A stretch of DNA of 64,000 nucleotides from RH-AL1 sp965214415. GTDB lineage: Bacteria > Pseudomonadota > Alphaproteobacteria > Rhizobiales > Beijerinckiaceae. Under the pieces are notes generated by a model. The model was not told where the DNA came from. It worked only from the letters and a program-made list of their open reading frames with translations, and did no database searches. This document shows positions 8,557 through 17,691 of this stretch, in pieces (within the stretch, counting starts at the first letter, position 1; each line of letters opens with the position of its first letter). Position numbers and translations under genes: made by a program. The stretch covers positions 3,658,001 through 3,722,000 of the forward strand of contig CBDCBQ010000003.1 of NCBI GenBank assembly GCA_965214415.1. The letters run 5' to 3'.

Positions 8557-9026
8557 GCGACATCGTCTCTGGCGAGGTGGCGGCCAGCGCGATCGTCGCG
8601 CTGCCGATGGCGGCGGGCGATGCGCTCGCGTCGCACGCGCGCCTCTTCCGCGACCTCGCGCTCTACGGCCTGTGCAGCGCGCTGGCGCTCGGCGTCGACT
8701 GGTCGACGCTCACGTTCCTCGTTTGGCACGGCGTCGGCCCGGTGGTTGCGGCGGCGATCGGCTTCTCGCTCGGCATGATCGTCACCTATGTCGCGAGCAT
8801 CACGCTCGTCTATGCCGACCGACGGCACGGATCGCCGGTCCGCGAGGCGCTCGTCTTCGCCGGCATCGGCCTTGCCGGGCTCGGCCTCAGCGAGCTGCTC
8901 ATCTTCATCTTCGCCGCCCGTCTCGGGCTCGCCGCGCCGGTGGCGAAGGCGCCGACGGCCGTCGTCGTCTTCCTCTTCAACTTCGCGCTGCGGCGCGCGC
9001 TGCTGTTCGCCGGCCTCGCCGCGTGA
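8553..9026 (+). CDS. GtrA family flippase-like membrane protein
   Basis: Small membrane protein of the GtrA/PF04138 family, thought to move lipid-linked sugars such as undecaprenyl-phosphate-glucose across the inner membrane. Four hydrophobic helices are visible after a short cytosolic lead; the first includes LYGLCSALALGVDW and the last ends in the typical FLFNFALRRALLF. The start is uncertain. A TTG overlaps the upstream stop (TTGA) and gives 157 residues; an ATG at 8607 would give 139 residues, closer to the family norm. Neither has a strong ribosome binding site, which favours translational coupling to the upstream gene. Confidence 0.8.
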   Translation: MSDIVSGEVAASAIVALPMAAGDALASHARLFRDLALYGLCSALALGVDWSTLTFLVWHGVGPVVAAAIGFSLGMIVTYVASITLVYADRRHGSPVREALVFAGIGLAGLGLSELLIFIFAARLGLAAPVAKAPTAVVVFLFNFALRRALLFAGLAA

Positions 9027-9033
9027 GGGTGCC

Positions 9034-11061
9034 GTGACGATGGTCGCGGACGCCACGGCGCCACGCAGCGCACCGCGCGTCGCGATGCGCGCCGGAACGC
9101 GTCTCGCGCGCGTCACCACGCCGCTCGCGATCGTGTTCGTCGCCGCGCTGTTCGCGATCTGTCACCCCTACACCGGCATCCGCGGCGATTCGAGCATCTA
9201 CATGATGCGCGTTCTGGCCGATCTCGATCCGACCCGGCTCGGTCGCGACCTGATGGTCGTCGACGACGGGCAGATGCGCTTCAGCCTGTTCCCGCTGCTC
9301 GTCCGGCCGCTTGTGGCGTGGCTCGGCTCGGCGCAGGCGGCCGTTATCGTCGCCGCGTTCGGCAGCGCCGTCTGGCTCGGCGCGCTGGCCCTGCTCGCGC
9401 GGGGTCTTGCCGCCGGCCACGAAAACGGCCGCCTGGCCTGGGCCATGGTGGCGATGGTCGCCGTGCTTCCCGTGAGCTATGGCGACCTGAACCTCTTTGC
9501 CTTCGCCGAGACCGCCGCGACGCCACGTCCGCTCGCCGAGGCCGCCGTGCTGGCGGCGCTCGCCGCGATCCTCGCCGGCCGCCCGCTGCTCGCGGCCGCG
9601 GCGCTCGGCCTCGCGCTCATGATCCATCCGCTGATGGCGCTCGCCGGCCTCGGCGTCGCGGCCGTGCTCCTTGTCTGGCGCCTGCCGCCGCGCATCCGCA
9701 CGCGCACGCTCGTCGCGGTCGCGATCGCCGCGAGCCTCGCCGTCGTGCTCGGCTTGCGCGGCGTCCCGATCCTCGATCGGCTGGCGACCCGCATGGACCC
9801 GTGGTGGTTCGGCCTGATCGCCGAGCGCAGCCCGCATCTCCTGCCGAGCCACTGGACCAGCGCCGCCTTCGCGCCGCTCGTCGCGCAGGCCGCGACGATG
9901 GTCGTGGCGGCGCACCGCGCGCCTCTCCTCCAGCGCCGGCTCTATCTCGCGGCGCTGGGCGTCGGCGCGCTCGGTCTCGCCGGCGCGGTGCTGCTGGCCG
10001 ACGCGCTGCATGTCGTCTTCGTCGTGCAGCTGCAGACGTGGCGCGCGACGTGGCTGATTGGCGTCCTTGGCGGCTGCGCGCTGGCGTCCTGCGTCGCGAC
10101 CCTGCGGCGTGCCGGCAATCTGCCTCGCATCGTGCTGGCGCTGTTGGCGCTGGCCTGGTTCGTCCAGCCAGGCCTCGCCGTCACCGTTACGATCGCCGCC
10201 TTTGTCCTGATGCTCGAGTTCGACGCCATCGGTCGCGGCTGGCGAATCGAGCGCCGCCATGTCGTCGTCGTCTATGTTTTGAGCGTCGCCGCCACGCTCT
10301 TCTGGGTCAGCGGTCCGCTGCTCGGGTATGTCGCCTATCTCGGCGAGCTGCCGCCCGGCGATACGCCGTCGCTGATCGATCCACTGCGCAACAACCTGCA
10401 CACGCTGCCGCTCTGGTTTGTCATAGCCGGCTGGCTCGTCATGCCGCTGCCCGCCATCGAACGGCGGTTCGGCCCGGTGGCGCTGGCGATCGGCGGCCTC
10501 GGCCTCGTCGCGGCCAACGCCTGGGGCTGGGACCAGCGCGGCCTCGCGCGGACGATGCTCGAAACGCCCCAGGCGCCCCCGGGGCTCGCCGCGCTCGCCG
10601 CCGGCCGCAACCCCGCGGTCTTGTGGCTCGGCACCGAATCCGACGCCTGGTTCGCGCTCGAGCGACCGCAGTATTTCTCGATCCAGCAGGGAGTCAGCAT
10701 CGTTTTCTCACGGCCGCTGGCGGTGGAGTGGACGCGCCGCGCCGACCTGCTCATCGGCCTCGGGCTCGAGCCGCGCGGCGTCTACCGGCCCTGGCAGCGG
10801 CTGGACGACGCAGACCGCCCCCGCGTGACGCGGCCGGCGATCGATGCGCTGTGCGCGCGCCCCGACGCGCCGGGCCTCGTCCTGTTCCCGCTTCGGCCAG
10901 ATCAGCCGGCGCCGCGCGACATGATCACCTGGTCGCTGCCGGCGCCGCTCTTCAAGGTGGAGCGCTACGCCTCCGACGAGATCCGGCGCGTCGATGCCAT
11001 CGGCGTCATTCCCTGCGGACAAGCGGAAACAGGCAACCTAGACTCGAACCCGCCTCGTTAG
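9034..11061 (+). CDS. Large polytopic membrane protein, unknown function
   Basis: About 675 residues with some ten or more hydrophobic segments spread through the first 530, then a soluble C-terminal domain of roughly 140 residues. The first periplasmic loop carries the acidic stretch GIRGDSSIYMMRVLAD. This layout resembles GT-C-fold glycosyltransferases and related integral membrane proteins, but I cannot name a family. The GTG start lies five bases after gaggg and eight after the GtrA stop; an ATG two codons later is the alternative. Its place after an FAD oxidoreductase and GtrA suggests it processes or uses a lipid-linked sugar. Confidence 0.75.
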   Translation: MTMVADATAPRSAPRVAMRAGTRLARVTTPLAIVFVAALFAICHPYTGIRGDSSIYMMRVLADLDPTRLGRDLMVVDDGQMRFSLFPLLVRPLVAWLGSAQAAVIVAAFGSAVWLGALALLARGLAAGHENGRLAWAMVAMVAVLPVSYGDLNLFAFAETAATPRPLAEAAVLAALAAILAGRPLLAAAALGLALMIHPLMALAGLGVAAVLLVWRLPPRIRTRTLVAVAIAASLAVVLGLRGVPILDRLATRMDPWWFGLIAERSPHLLPSHWTSAAFAPLVAQAATMVVAAHRAPLLQRRLYLAALGVGALGLAGAVLLADALHVVFVVQLQTWRATWLIGVLGGCALASCVATLRRAGNLPRIVLALLALAWFVQPGLAVTVTIAAFVLMLEFDAIGRGWRIERRHVVVVYVLSVAATLFWVSGPLLGYVAYLGELPPGDTPSLIDPLRNNLHTLPLWFVIAGWLVMPLPAIERRFGPVALAIGGLGLVAANAWGWDQRGLARTMLETPQAPPGLAALAAGRNPAVLWLGTESDAWFALERPQYFSIQQGVSIVFSRPLAVEWTRRADLLIGLGLEPRGVYRPWQRLDDADRPRVTRPAIDALCARPDAPGLVLFPLRPDQPAPRDMITWSLPAPLFKVERYASDEIRRVDAIGVIPCGQAETGNLDSNPPR

Positions 11062-11117
11062 CGGCCGGGTCCGTGCTATCTAAGGGCTGGTACCCGTCAG
11101 GGCGGCCGAGGATTGGC

Positions 11118-12581
11118 ATGCGGGATATCGTTGCTCGAGAGACGGCGCATGTTCAGGTCGTGCGCACCTGGCGTCCGCCGTTCCGCGTCGGTCTCGCCGG
11201 CCGGCTCATCGTGCTCATCGCCGCGTTCGTGATGATCGCGGAGGTGATGATCTACGTCCCGGCCGTCGCCAACATGCGCTACAATTGGGTGCGCAATCAC
11301 CTCGCCGGCGCGGTGACGGCCGCCTTCGTCCTGGAAAAGGCGCCCAACGAGCTGCTGTCCGACGATTTCTCGCGCGAGCTGCTCAAGACCGTGGGCGCGC
11401 GACTGATCGTGCTCGACGAGGGCGGCACACGACGCATCCTCGCCGAGGGCGAACTCCCGGCCAAGGTCGACGAGATCGACGATCTGCGCGAGTCGGACTG
11501 GCCCCGCCTGCTCGGCGCCGCGTTCCGCAGCCTCACCTCGCCCGACGGGCGTGTGCTCACCTTCCTCAGTCCGGCCCCCGGACGCGGCGACGCCATCGAG
11601 GTGACGATGGATGAGGCCCAGCTCAAGAAGGCGATGCACGCGTTCTCGAAGCGGCTGCTGATCTACTCGCTCGTCGTCTCCGTCATCGTCGCGACCCTGG
11701 CCGCGCTCGCCATGCATCGGATGATCCTCAAGCCGGTGCGGCGGCTGACCGACAGCATCATGGAGTTCGGCGCCGATCCCGGCGATCGCTCCCGCATCAT
11801 CGTCCCCTCGCGCGCGCCGCACGAGATCGGCCAGGCCGAGCGCGCGCTGGCGGTGATGGAGGAGGCGCTGGCGCTCGAGCTCTCGCAAAAGAAGAACCTC
11901 GCCAACCTCGGGCTCGCCGTCGCCAAGATCAACCACGACATGCGCAACATGCTGGCATCCGCGCAGATCCTCTCCGACCGCCTCGCCAATGTCACCGATC
12001 CGCTGGCGCAGCGCCTCGCGCCGAAGCTCGTCGCCACGCTCGACAGGGCGATCCGCTTCTGCCAGGCGACGCTCATCTACGGGCGCGCCGCCGACGAGCC
12101 GCCGCGCCCGCGCGTCCTCTCGCTGCGCGCTGTCGCCGCCGAGGCGGCCGAGACCGTGGCGCCGCTCACGCACTGCACCGTGCGCATCGAAAACGAGATC
12201 CCCGCCGATCTCGCGGTGACGGCCGACGCCGAGCAGATGTTTCGCATCCTCCTGAATTTGACCCGCAACGGCGTCGAGGCCTTGGAGCGGGCCGGCGCCG
12301 CGCCGGGTCGGCTGCCCGTCGTCACCATGCGCGCGTGGAAGGAGAGCGCGATGACGATCATCGAGGTCTCCGATACGGGCCCCGGCATTCCGGTGCCGTT
12401 GCGCCCAAAAATCTTCTCGGCGTTCCAGAACTCGTCGCGACCGGGCGGCACCGGCCTCGGCCTGGCCATCGTCGCCGACCTCGTGCGCGCGCACGGCGGC
12501 ACGATCGCGCTGCGCGGCGACAGCGACATGCCGGGCGCCTGCTTCCGCATCAGCCTGCCCTGGCTGCCGACGCGGTCATGA
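11118..12581 (+). CDS. HAMP sensor histidine kinase
   Basis: Membrane-bound two-component kinase, 487 residues. Order seen: a cytosolic lead, first membrane helix (about 30-47), a periplasmic sensor region of some 130 residues, a second helix (about 181-199), a HAMP linker, the phospho-acceptor region INHDMRNML with His273, then ATPase motifs N (LLNLTRNGVEAL, about 377-388), G1 (DTGPGIP, 419-425) and G2 (GGTGLGLAI, 443-451). No response regulator is adjacent, so it is an orphan kinase in this window. It follows the membrane protein gene by 56 bases, and its ATG overlaps no gene. Its stop overlaps the arfB start (ATGA), so the rescue factor is translated from the same message. Confidence 0.92.
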   Translation: MRDIVARETAHVQVVRTWRPPFRVGLAGRLIVLIAAFVMIAEVMIYVPAVANMRYNWVRNHLAGAVTAAFVLEKAPNELLSDDFSRELLKTVGARLIVLDEGGTRRILAEGELPAKVDEIDDLRESDWPRLLGAAFRSLTSPDGRVLTFLSPAPGRGDAIEVTMDEAQLKKAMHAFSKRLLIYSLVVSVIVATLAALAMHRMILKPVRRLTDSIMEFGADPGDRSRIIVPSRAPHEIGQAERALAVMEEALALELSQKKNLANLGLAVAKINHDMRNMLASAQILSDRLANVTDPLAQRLAPKLVATLDRAIRFCQATLIYGRAADEPPRPRVLSLRAVAAEAAETVAPLTHCTVRIENEIPADLAVTADAEQMFRILLNLTRNGVEALERAGAAPGRLPVVTMRAWKESAMTIIEVSDTGPGIPVPLRPKIFSAFQNSSRPGGTGLGLAIVADLVRAHGGTIALRGDSDMPGACFRISLPWLPTRS

Positions 12582-13000
12582 CGACGATCGCCATCGCGCC
12601 GAACGCCGCTATCGACGAGGGCGAGATCGTCTATGCGTTCGCGCGCGCGAGCGGCCCCGGCGGGCAGAACGTCAACAAGGTCGAGAGCGCGGTGCACCTG
12701 CGCTTCGACGTCGCCGCGTCGCCGGGGCTCGACGAGGCGACGAAGCGCAGGCTGGCGCGGCTCGCCGGCAGCCGGCTCACGATCGACGGCGTCCTGGTGA
12801 TCTTCGCGCAGCAGCATCGCAGCCAGGATCGCAACAAGGCCGACGCGCGGGCGCGGCTGCTGGCGCTGATCGCCGCAGCGGCCGAGCGGCCGAAGTTTCG
12901 CGTCAAGACGCGCCCGACCCTGGCCGCCAAGCGCCGACGCACCGATACCAAGGTGAAGCACGGCGAGACCAAGCGACTGCGCGGCCGGCCGCTCGACTGA
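12578..13000 (+). CDS. arfB: Alternative ribosome-rescue factor, class I peptide-release domain
   Basis: Small peptidyl-tRNA hydrolase (ArfB/YaeJ type) that frees ribosomes stalled without a stop codon. The 140 residues consist of one release-factor catalytic domain with GPGGQNVNK (GGQ at 28-30) followed by a lysine/arginine-rich tail that in this family inserts into the empty mRNA channel. No codon-recognition domain is present, which distinguishes it from RF1 and RF2. The ATG overlaps the stop of the kinase gene by four bases. The length and the basic tail agree with the family. Confidence 0.93.
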   Translation: MTTIAIAPNAAIDEGEIVYAFARASGPGGQNVNKVESAVHLRFDVAASPGLDEATKRRLARLAGSRLTIDGVLVIFAQQHRSQDRNKADARARLLALIAAAAERPKFRVKTRPTLAAKRRRTDTKVKHGETKRLRGRPLD

Positions 13001-13030
13001 CGGGCTGGTTCGCCTGACGAAATCACATGC

Positions 13031-13058
13031 TCGACGGTCATTCGCCGGAGACCGTCGA
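13031..13058. repeat. Inverted repeat after arfB
   Basis: Nine-base perfect arms TCGACGGTC and GACCGTCGA around a ten-base loop, 30 bases after the arfB stop. The downstream sequence (cacagtttctttg) is only weakly T-rich, so this could be a poor intrinsic terminator or a protein site. The rest of 13001-13343 shows no gene that I can support. Confidence 0.35.
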
Positions 13059-13343
13059 TGCACAGTTTCTTTGTTCGGCGAAGAGGGCCGCTTCTCCGTC
13101 CCGGCCTGCGTCCAACACGGCACCGCGCGGAGCGGCGCGCCTGCCCAAGCTTCACAGTAGCCGGCGCCAAGGCAAAGTGTAGTCCGGGACCGATGGAGAC
13201 GGCCATTCGGCCGGTCTTGTGGCCTCGGACTCCGGCGTCCGAGCCAAGTGGCACCGCGATCCATCCTAAAGTCATAATTCTTGGCGATGGACTTTAGCGC
13301 TTGCTTGGTGCCTGGATATCACACCGAATTTCGGGGGCGTCGG

Positions 13344-13562
13344 ATGCCTGGTAGAGACAGATTTTCTCAGCGACGGACCGGCACGGCCGCCGCCGCCTGG
13401 CTGGCGTCCACCTCGATTTCGGAAGACAAGATCGCATTCACGATCGCTCTTCTCGCCGTCGAGGACCCGACTTTGCTGTCGGCGACCGACATCCAGGCGC
13501 TCGGTCGAGCATTCGTTGCCCACGAAAGCGTTAAGCGGGACCGAACGGCCGCGCACCAGTAG
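13344..13562 (+). CDS. Hypothetical protein, 72 aa
   Basis: Short reading frame with an alanine-rich start and a central stretch ISEDKIAFTIALLAVED followed by DIQALGRAFVAHES, which looks like two amphipathic helices. A G-rich segment (gggggcg) precedes the ATG. I do not recognise it. It is read convergently toward proB in an otherwise gene-poor interval, so it may be a real small gene or chance. Confidence 0.35.
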   Translation: MPGRDRFSQRRTGTAAAAWLASTSISEDKIAFTIALLAVEDPTLLSATDIQALGRAFVAHESVKRDRTAAHQ

Positions 13563-13599
13563 GCCGAAACGGCCGGCTCGAGCCCAATGGCCAGATGAC

Positions 13600-14745
13600 T
13601 CAGTCCCCCGCCAGCACCATGTCGTCGCGGTGGATCAGCTCGGCCCGGCCCGGCGCTCCCAGCACATGCTCGATCTCGCCCGAGCGGCGCCCGACGATCA
13701 GCGCCGCCTTGTCGGCCGAATAGGCGACCAGCCCGCGGCCGACCTCGCCCGCCTCGGTGCGGATCAGCACGCAATCGCCGCGCTTGAAGGCGCCGTCCAC
13801 GCTGCGCACTCCCGCCGGCAGCAGCGAATTGCCCGCCTGGATCGCGCGGGCCGCGCCCTCGTCGACCCACAGCGTGCCGCGTGGCTCGACCTGGCCGGCG
13901 ATCCATTTTTTGCGCGCGGTGACCGGGTTCGACGGCGACGGGAACCAGGTGCACGGTGCGCCCTCCACGAGCCGGGCGACCGGATGCGCGACGCGGCCGT
14001 CAGCTATGAGCATCGTCGTGCCGCCGGTAGTGGCGATCTTGGCCGCCTCGATCTTGGTGCGCATGCCGCCGCGCGACAGGGCCGAGGCGGCGCCACCCGC
14101 CATCGCCTCGATCTCCGCGGTGATGCGCGCGACGACCGGCACCAGCCGCGCCTCGGGGTCCCGCGCCGGTGGTGCCGTGTAAAGCCCGGCGACATCGGAC
14201 AGCAGGATGAGCAGGTCGGCGGAGGCCATCGTGGCGACGCGGGCGGCGAGGCGATCATTGTCGCCGAAGCGGATCTCGGCCGTCGCCACGCTGTCGTTCT
14301 CGTTCAGGACCGGCACGGCCTTCATCGCCAGCAGCCGCGCGATCGTGGCGCGCGCGTTGAGGTAGCGGCGGCGCTCCTCGGTGTCGGTGAAGGTGACGAG
14401 GATCTGGCCGGCGGTGAGGCCGACCGCGTCGAGCGCCTCGGCCCAGGTGCGCGCCAGCGCGATCTGCCCAACGGCGGCGGCGGCCTGGCTGTCCTCCAGC
14501 TTGAGCGCGCCGGCCGGCATCGCCAGCACGCGTCGCCCCAGCGCGATCGCGCCGGAGGAAACGACCATCACCTCGGCGCCGCGCGCCTGCAGCGCGGCGA
14601 TGTCCTGCGCCAGCGTATCGAGCCAGGCGCGACGGACGCCGTCCGCGTCGACCAGCAGCGACGAGCCGACCTTGATGACGATGCGGCGGAAGTCGGCGAG
14701 GCGCGGCTTGGCATTGTCGGCCGCGGGCGGGGCGAACGTGGTCAT
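13600..14745 (-). CDS. proB: Glutamate 5-kinase with PUA domain
   Basis: Catalyses ATP-dependent phosphorylation of L-glutamate, the first step of proline synthesis, in the cytosol. The 381-residue length fits a kinase domain plus C-terminal PUA domain. Visible blocks are RRIVIKVGSSLLVD (about 20-33), VSSGAIALG (about 61-69), LNENDSVAT near residue 150 followed by the GDNDRLAA ATP-site region, and LSRGGMRTK around 225. The PUA domain starts near residue 285 (GTLWVDEGAARAI). In many alphaproteobacteria proB lies between obgE and proA; neither is here, so the gene is a stand-alone unit with a likely promoter in the 14746-14933 gap. Confidence 0.95.
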   Translation of the reverse strand: MTTFAPPAADNAKPRLADFRRIVIKVGSSLLVDADGVRRAWLDTLAQDIAALQARGAEVMVVSSGAIALGRRVLAMPAGALKLEDSQAAAAVGQIALARTWAEALDAVGLTAGQILVTFTDTEERRRYLNARATIARLLAMKAVPVLNENDSVATAEIRFGDNDRLAARVATMASADLLILLSDVAGLYTAPPARDPEARLVPVVARITAEIEAMAGGAASALSRGGMRTKIEAAKIATTGGTTMLIADGRVAHPVARLVEGAPCTWFPSPSNPVTARKKWIAGQVEPRGTLWVDEGAARAIQAGNSLLPAGVRSVDGAFKRGDCVLIRTEAGEVGRGLVAYSADKAALIVGRRSGEIEHVLGAPGRAELIHRDDMVLAGD

Positions 14746-14933
14746 GCGCGCGGTCTAGCGTACGTGTCAGGTGGACACCAATCCCGCCTGATGGCGCCGC
14801 CCTATCCAACGAGGTTGCGAGGGACTACCTTGGAGGATGGAGAGCGCGAGACGCTGCCTGGCGCCTCGTTAGTCGTACCGATGGCAATTCTGGCCGGTCT
14901 TCCAATCAAGAACATCAAGAACACGGAGACGAC

Positions 14934-15140
14934 ATGAAGACCAAGACCGACGGCAAGCAGGACACGATCGTCGCGCTGGAATTGTTGCAGCACGCCAAGG
15001 ATAACGGCCGCGGCTTCAAGAACGTCGTCGTCCTCTCGGACGATGGTCAGTCGAAGACGATGAAGAAGGTCGAGCGGACCGTCGAGGATTTCCTGCCCGA
15101 GGCGAGGATCAAGAACTTGTCGCGGCCGCGCGTGGTGTAG
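14934..15140 (+). CDS. Small hypothetical protein, 68 aa
   Basis: Compact, lysine-rich soluble protein with the pattern KQDTIVALELLQHAKDN then FKNVVVLSDDG and a final basic tail. A good ribosome binding site (cggag) lies six bases before the ATG. I do not know the family. Its composition, lower in arginine and richer in lysine than shadow frames here, supports it as real. It is followed after 65 bases by the Tat-exported protein gene on the same strand. Confidence 0.6.
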   Translation: MKTKTDGKQDTIVALELLQHAKDNGRGFKNVVVLSDDGQSKTMKKVERTVEDFLPEARIKNLSRPRVV

Positions 15141-15205
15141 CACGGCGGATGGCGCGTCTGCGCGAAGGGCGTTACGAAGCGCCCCAACCCCACGCGAGGT
15201 GCCGC

Positions 15206-15991
15206 ATGCCGACCGAACGCCGGACGATCCTCAAGTCGCTTGCCCTCGGGCTGTCCACGCTGGGCCTCGCCGTGCCTGCCCGGGCCGTGACGACCGCGGA
15301 CCCGATGATCGAGCCGGGCTCGGCGAGCTTGGGCGAACTGGTCGCCAAGCTCACCGCCGCGCCGCGACGGCGCGACTTCAAGAGCGTGCCGATGATCCTG
15401 ACCTCGCCCGACCAGTTCGATGCGATGGCCATCAAGCTGGTGCTCGCCTCGAAGGCCGAGCCGCGCCAGGTCTGGAACAATTACGAGATCGGCGGCTATT
15501 GGCTGACCGTGATGCGCAATGCGCTCAACACGCAGATCTGGGGCTGGGACCACCCGGACTTTCTCGTGGTCTCGGCGACGCATGGCTCGGCGGGGTTCGC
15601 GCTTTACGATCAGGCCACCTGGGACAAGTACCAGATCGGCAAGCTGCTGACGCCGAAGCACGGTGACACGTTCAAGACGAACTTCATGATCGCCGAGCCG
15701 ACCGGCGATCCCAAGGACTACGAGAGCCCGACCGGCCTGTTCGCGATGGGCGCGGGCGATTCGATCCCGCTGCTGATGAACCGCGGCGTCGTCTTCATGG
15801 CCTGCCACAACGCGATCTGGGGCCATGCCGAGCTCTTGATCAAGTCGGGCCAGAACCCCGACAAGCTCGGTGCCGACGCGCTCGCCGCCGAACTCACCAA
15901 TCACCTGATCCCCGGCACGATTCTCACGCCGGGGATCGTCGGCACCTTGCCGGAGCTGCAGAAGGCCGGGTTCTTCTACGCCAACATCTGA
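15206..15991 (+). CDS. Tat-exported DsrE-like protein
   Basis: 261 residues beginning with a twin-arginine-like signal (TERRTILKSLALGLSTLGLAV) and a probable cleavage after PARA, so it should act in the periplasm. The mature part ends with GVVFMACHNAIWG, a valine-rich region and a closing LQKAGFFYANI. That arrangement resembles DsrE/DsrF-like domains, whose single conserved cysteine lies in a similar FxxC turn; I make this match by pattern only. No sulfur-oxidation genes lie nearby. The ATG has gaggt five bases upstream. The next small gene follows on the same strand. Confidence 0.65.
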   Translation: MPTERRTILKSLALGLSTLGLAVPARAVTTADPMIEPGSASLGELVAKLTAAPRRRDFKSVPMILTSPDQFDAMAIKLVLASKAEPRQVWNNYEIGGYWLTVMRNALNTQIWGWDHPDFLVVSATHGSAGFALYDQATWDKYQIGKLLTPKHGDTFKTNFMIAEPTGDPKDYESPTGLFAMGAGDSIPLLMNRGVVFMACHNAIWGHAELLIKSGQNPDKLGADALAAELTNHLIPGTILTPGIVGTLPELQKAGFFYANI

Positions 15992-16028
15992 GGCCGGTCT
16001 TGTGCCAGCCATATCGAGGTCATTGTCG

Positions 16029-16304
16029 ATGAGCGAAGACGAGACGATCGTGCAGCTGAAGGCGAAGGTCACGGCGCTGTCGATGCTCGTCGAAGCCCTG
16101 CTCGCCACTGACCTGACCCGCGACGACGATCCGGTGGCGGTCGGGCGTCTGATGACGGAGGATCTCTTTCAGAAGGAAGCCTCCGCGGCCGGGAAGAGCG
16201 AGGAAGCGCGTCAGTACGCGATGCGCGTGACGGAAAACGTGGCGTCGATCGTCGATCGTGCCGTGAGACGGGCCGTGATCCAAAGGTCGAAACGCCCGGA
16301 CTGA
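16029..16304 (+). CDS. Hypothetical protein, 91 aa
   Basis: Soluble, predominantly helical protein beginning MSEDETIVQLKAKV, which suggests a short coiled coil. No motif is recognised. An in-frame upstream ATG would add nine residues; the chosen start has the more protein-like N-terminus. It lies 37 bases after the Tat-exported protein gene and may be cotranscribed with it. Confidence 0.55.
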   Translation: MSEDETIVQLKAKVTALSMLVEALLATDLTRDDDPVAVGRLMTEDLFQKEASAAGKSEEARQYAMRVTENVASIVDRAVRRAVIQRSKRPD

Positions 16305-16392
16305 TCAAACGCTTTGACGTAAAACGAGTCGTTAAAGTCCAGTCGGCGACCTGCCGCGTCGTCCGTCTTCATCGAACCCTCGAAGCGCCCGC

Positions 16393-16704
16393 TCACCCCA
16401 CCCGCCGCACGTACGCATAGCGATGCGCGAGCCAGCTCGTGCCCGTCCCGTCCGCCGGCAGGAACCGCTGGTCCTTCGTGTCGTGCGCCGCGTCCTGACG
16501 GGCGATCACCTGCTCCCTGCGCAGCATCTGGCCGGCGGCCGCGCCGCCGTGGGCGAAGGGTTGGAAGGTGAGCGCGATGTGGTCCGGCGTGCCGCGGTCG
16601 AAGCTCCAGGCCGGCATGATCCCGGCGGGGACGCGGATATCCATCGACACGTAGTTCCAGCGGCCCTCGGTCCGCTCGTACATCAGGTAGTCGAGCGGCA
16701 GCAT
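16393..16704 (-). CDS. Hypothetical protein divergent from a LysR regulator
   Basis: About 103 residues, rich in aromatic and charged positions (MLPLDYLMYERTEGRWNYV at the start, SWLAHRYAYVRR near the end). I do not recognise it. It is divergently arranged with the LysR gene, the usual position for a regulated target. An alternative ATG at 16737 would lengthen it by 11 residues but would place a ten-base palindrome (16721-16730) inside the coding region. Uncertain gene. Confidence 0.4.
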   Translation of the reverse strand: MLPLDYLMYERTEGRWNYVSMDIRVPAGIMPAWSFDRGTPDHIALTFQPFAHGGAAAGQMLRREQVIARQDAAHDTKDQRFLPADGTGTSWLAHRYAYVRRVG

Positions 16705-16720
16705 CGAGGCGGCGCGACCT

Positions 16721-16730
16721 ACTTGCAAGT
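16721..16730. promoter_or_regulatory. Palindrome between LysR gene and divergent gene
   Basis: Perfect ten-base palindrome ACTTGCAAGT in the short divergent interval, 64 bases before the LysR start. LysR proteins commonly bind dyads in such positions, so it is a candidate operator. A ten-base palindrome also occurs by chance, so confidence is low. Confidence 0.3.
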
Positions 16731-16793
16731 GGTTCATCGCAAGCGCACGACAAATAGCCGTCTCTCGACAAGACTCGACACTCGGAGTAGCCA

Positions 16794-17684
16794 ATGGACC
16801 GGCTCGCCAGCATGGCGGCATTCGTCAAGGCCACCGAGACGGGCTCTTTCGCCGCCGCCGCGGACGCGCTCGGCCTGTCGCCGCAGATGGTGGCCAAGCA
16901 CGTGACCTTCCTCGAGGCCCGGCTCGGCACGCGCCTGCTGGCCCGCACCACGCGGCGCCAGAGCCTGACCGAGATCGGCAGGGCCTATTACGAGCGCTGC
17001 AAGCTGGTGCTGGCGGAGGCCGAGGCGGCAGATTCCCTGGCGCACGAGGCGTCCGCCGCGCCGCGCGGCCGGCTACGGGTGAACGCACCGGTCACCTTCG
17101 GCACGATCAGCCTCGCGCCGATGGTGGCGGCTTATCTGCGCCGGCACCCGCATGTCGAGATCGACCTCATGCTGTCGAACCGCACGGTGGATCTCGTCGA
17201 GGAGGGGTTCGAGCTGGCATTCCGCATCGGCACGCTGCCCGATTCGAGTTTGATCGGCCGCGCGCTGGCTCCGTTCCGCCTCGTCGTCTGCGCCGCGCCG
17301 GCCTACCTGCGCGAGCACGGCACGCCAGAAGTGCCGGCCGACCTCGATCGGCACGATTGCCTCGGCTACGCCGACTGGATGCAGCCCGCCGCGCGCGAAT
17401 GGACCTTCTCGAAGGATGGTCGGTCCCAAACCATCGGCATCCGCGCCCGTCTGCGCGCCAACGACGCCAGGGCGCTGCTCGGCGCGGCGCTCGCCGGCCA
17501 CGGCATCGCCCTCGTCGCCGAGGTGCTCGCCCGCGAGGCGCTGGCCGCCGACCAACTCGTGCGCGTGCTGCCGGAGTACGAAATCCCGTCGCGGCCGATG
17601 CACCTCGTCTACCTCGCCGACAGCCGGCCGACGCCGAAGCTGCGCAGCTTCATCGACGCGGCGGTGGCGGCGTTCGGGTCCTAA
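16794..17684 (+). CDS. LysR family transcriptional regulator
   Basis: 296 residues with the family layout. An N-terminal winged helix-turn-helix is visible (MDRLASMAAFVKATETGSF followed by LGLSPQMVAKHVTFLEARLG, residues 1-50). A linker helix and a periplasmic-binding-protein-like effector domain from about residue 90 follow. The RTTRRQSLTEIGRAYYE block is typical of the subgroup that regulates neighbouring oxidoreductases or transporters. The effector cannot be predicted. It is divergent from a small unknown gene and ends seven bases before the convergent Fic gene. Confidence 0.93.
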   Translation: MDRLASMAAFVKATETGSFAAAADALGLSPQMVAKHVTFLEARLGTRLLARTTRRQSLTEIGRAYYERCKLVLAEAEAADSLAHEASAAPRGRLRVNAPVTFGTISLAPMVAAYLRRHPHVEIDLMLSNRTVDLVEEGFELAFRIGTLPDSSLIGRALAPFRLVVCAAPAYLREHGTPEVPADLDRHDCLGYADWMQPAAREWTFSKDGRSQTIGIRARLRANDARALLGAALAGHGIALVAEVLAREALAADQLVRVLPEYEIPSRPMHLVYLADSRPTPKLRSFIDAAVAAFGS

Positions 17685-17691
17685 GGCGGCG

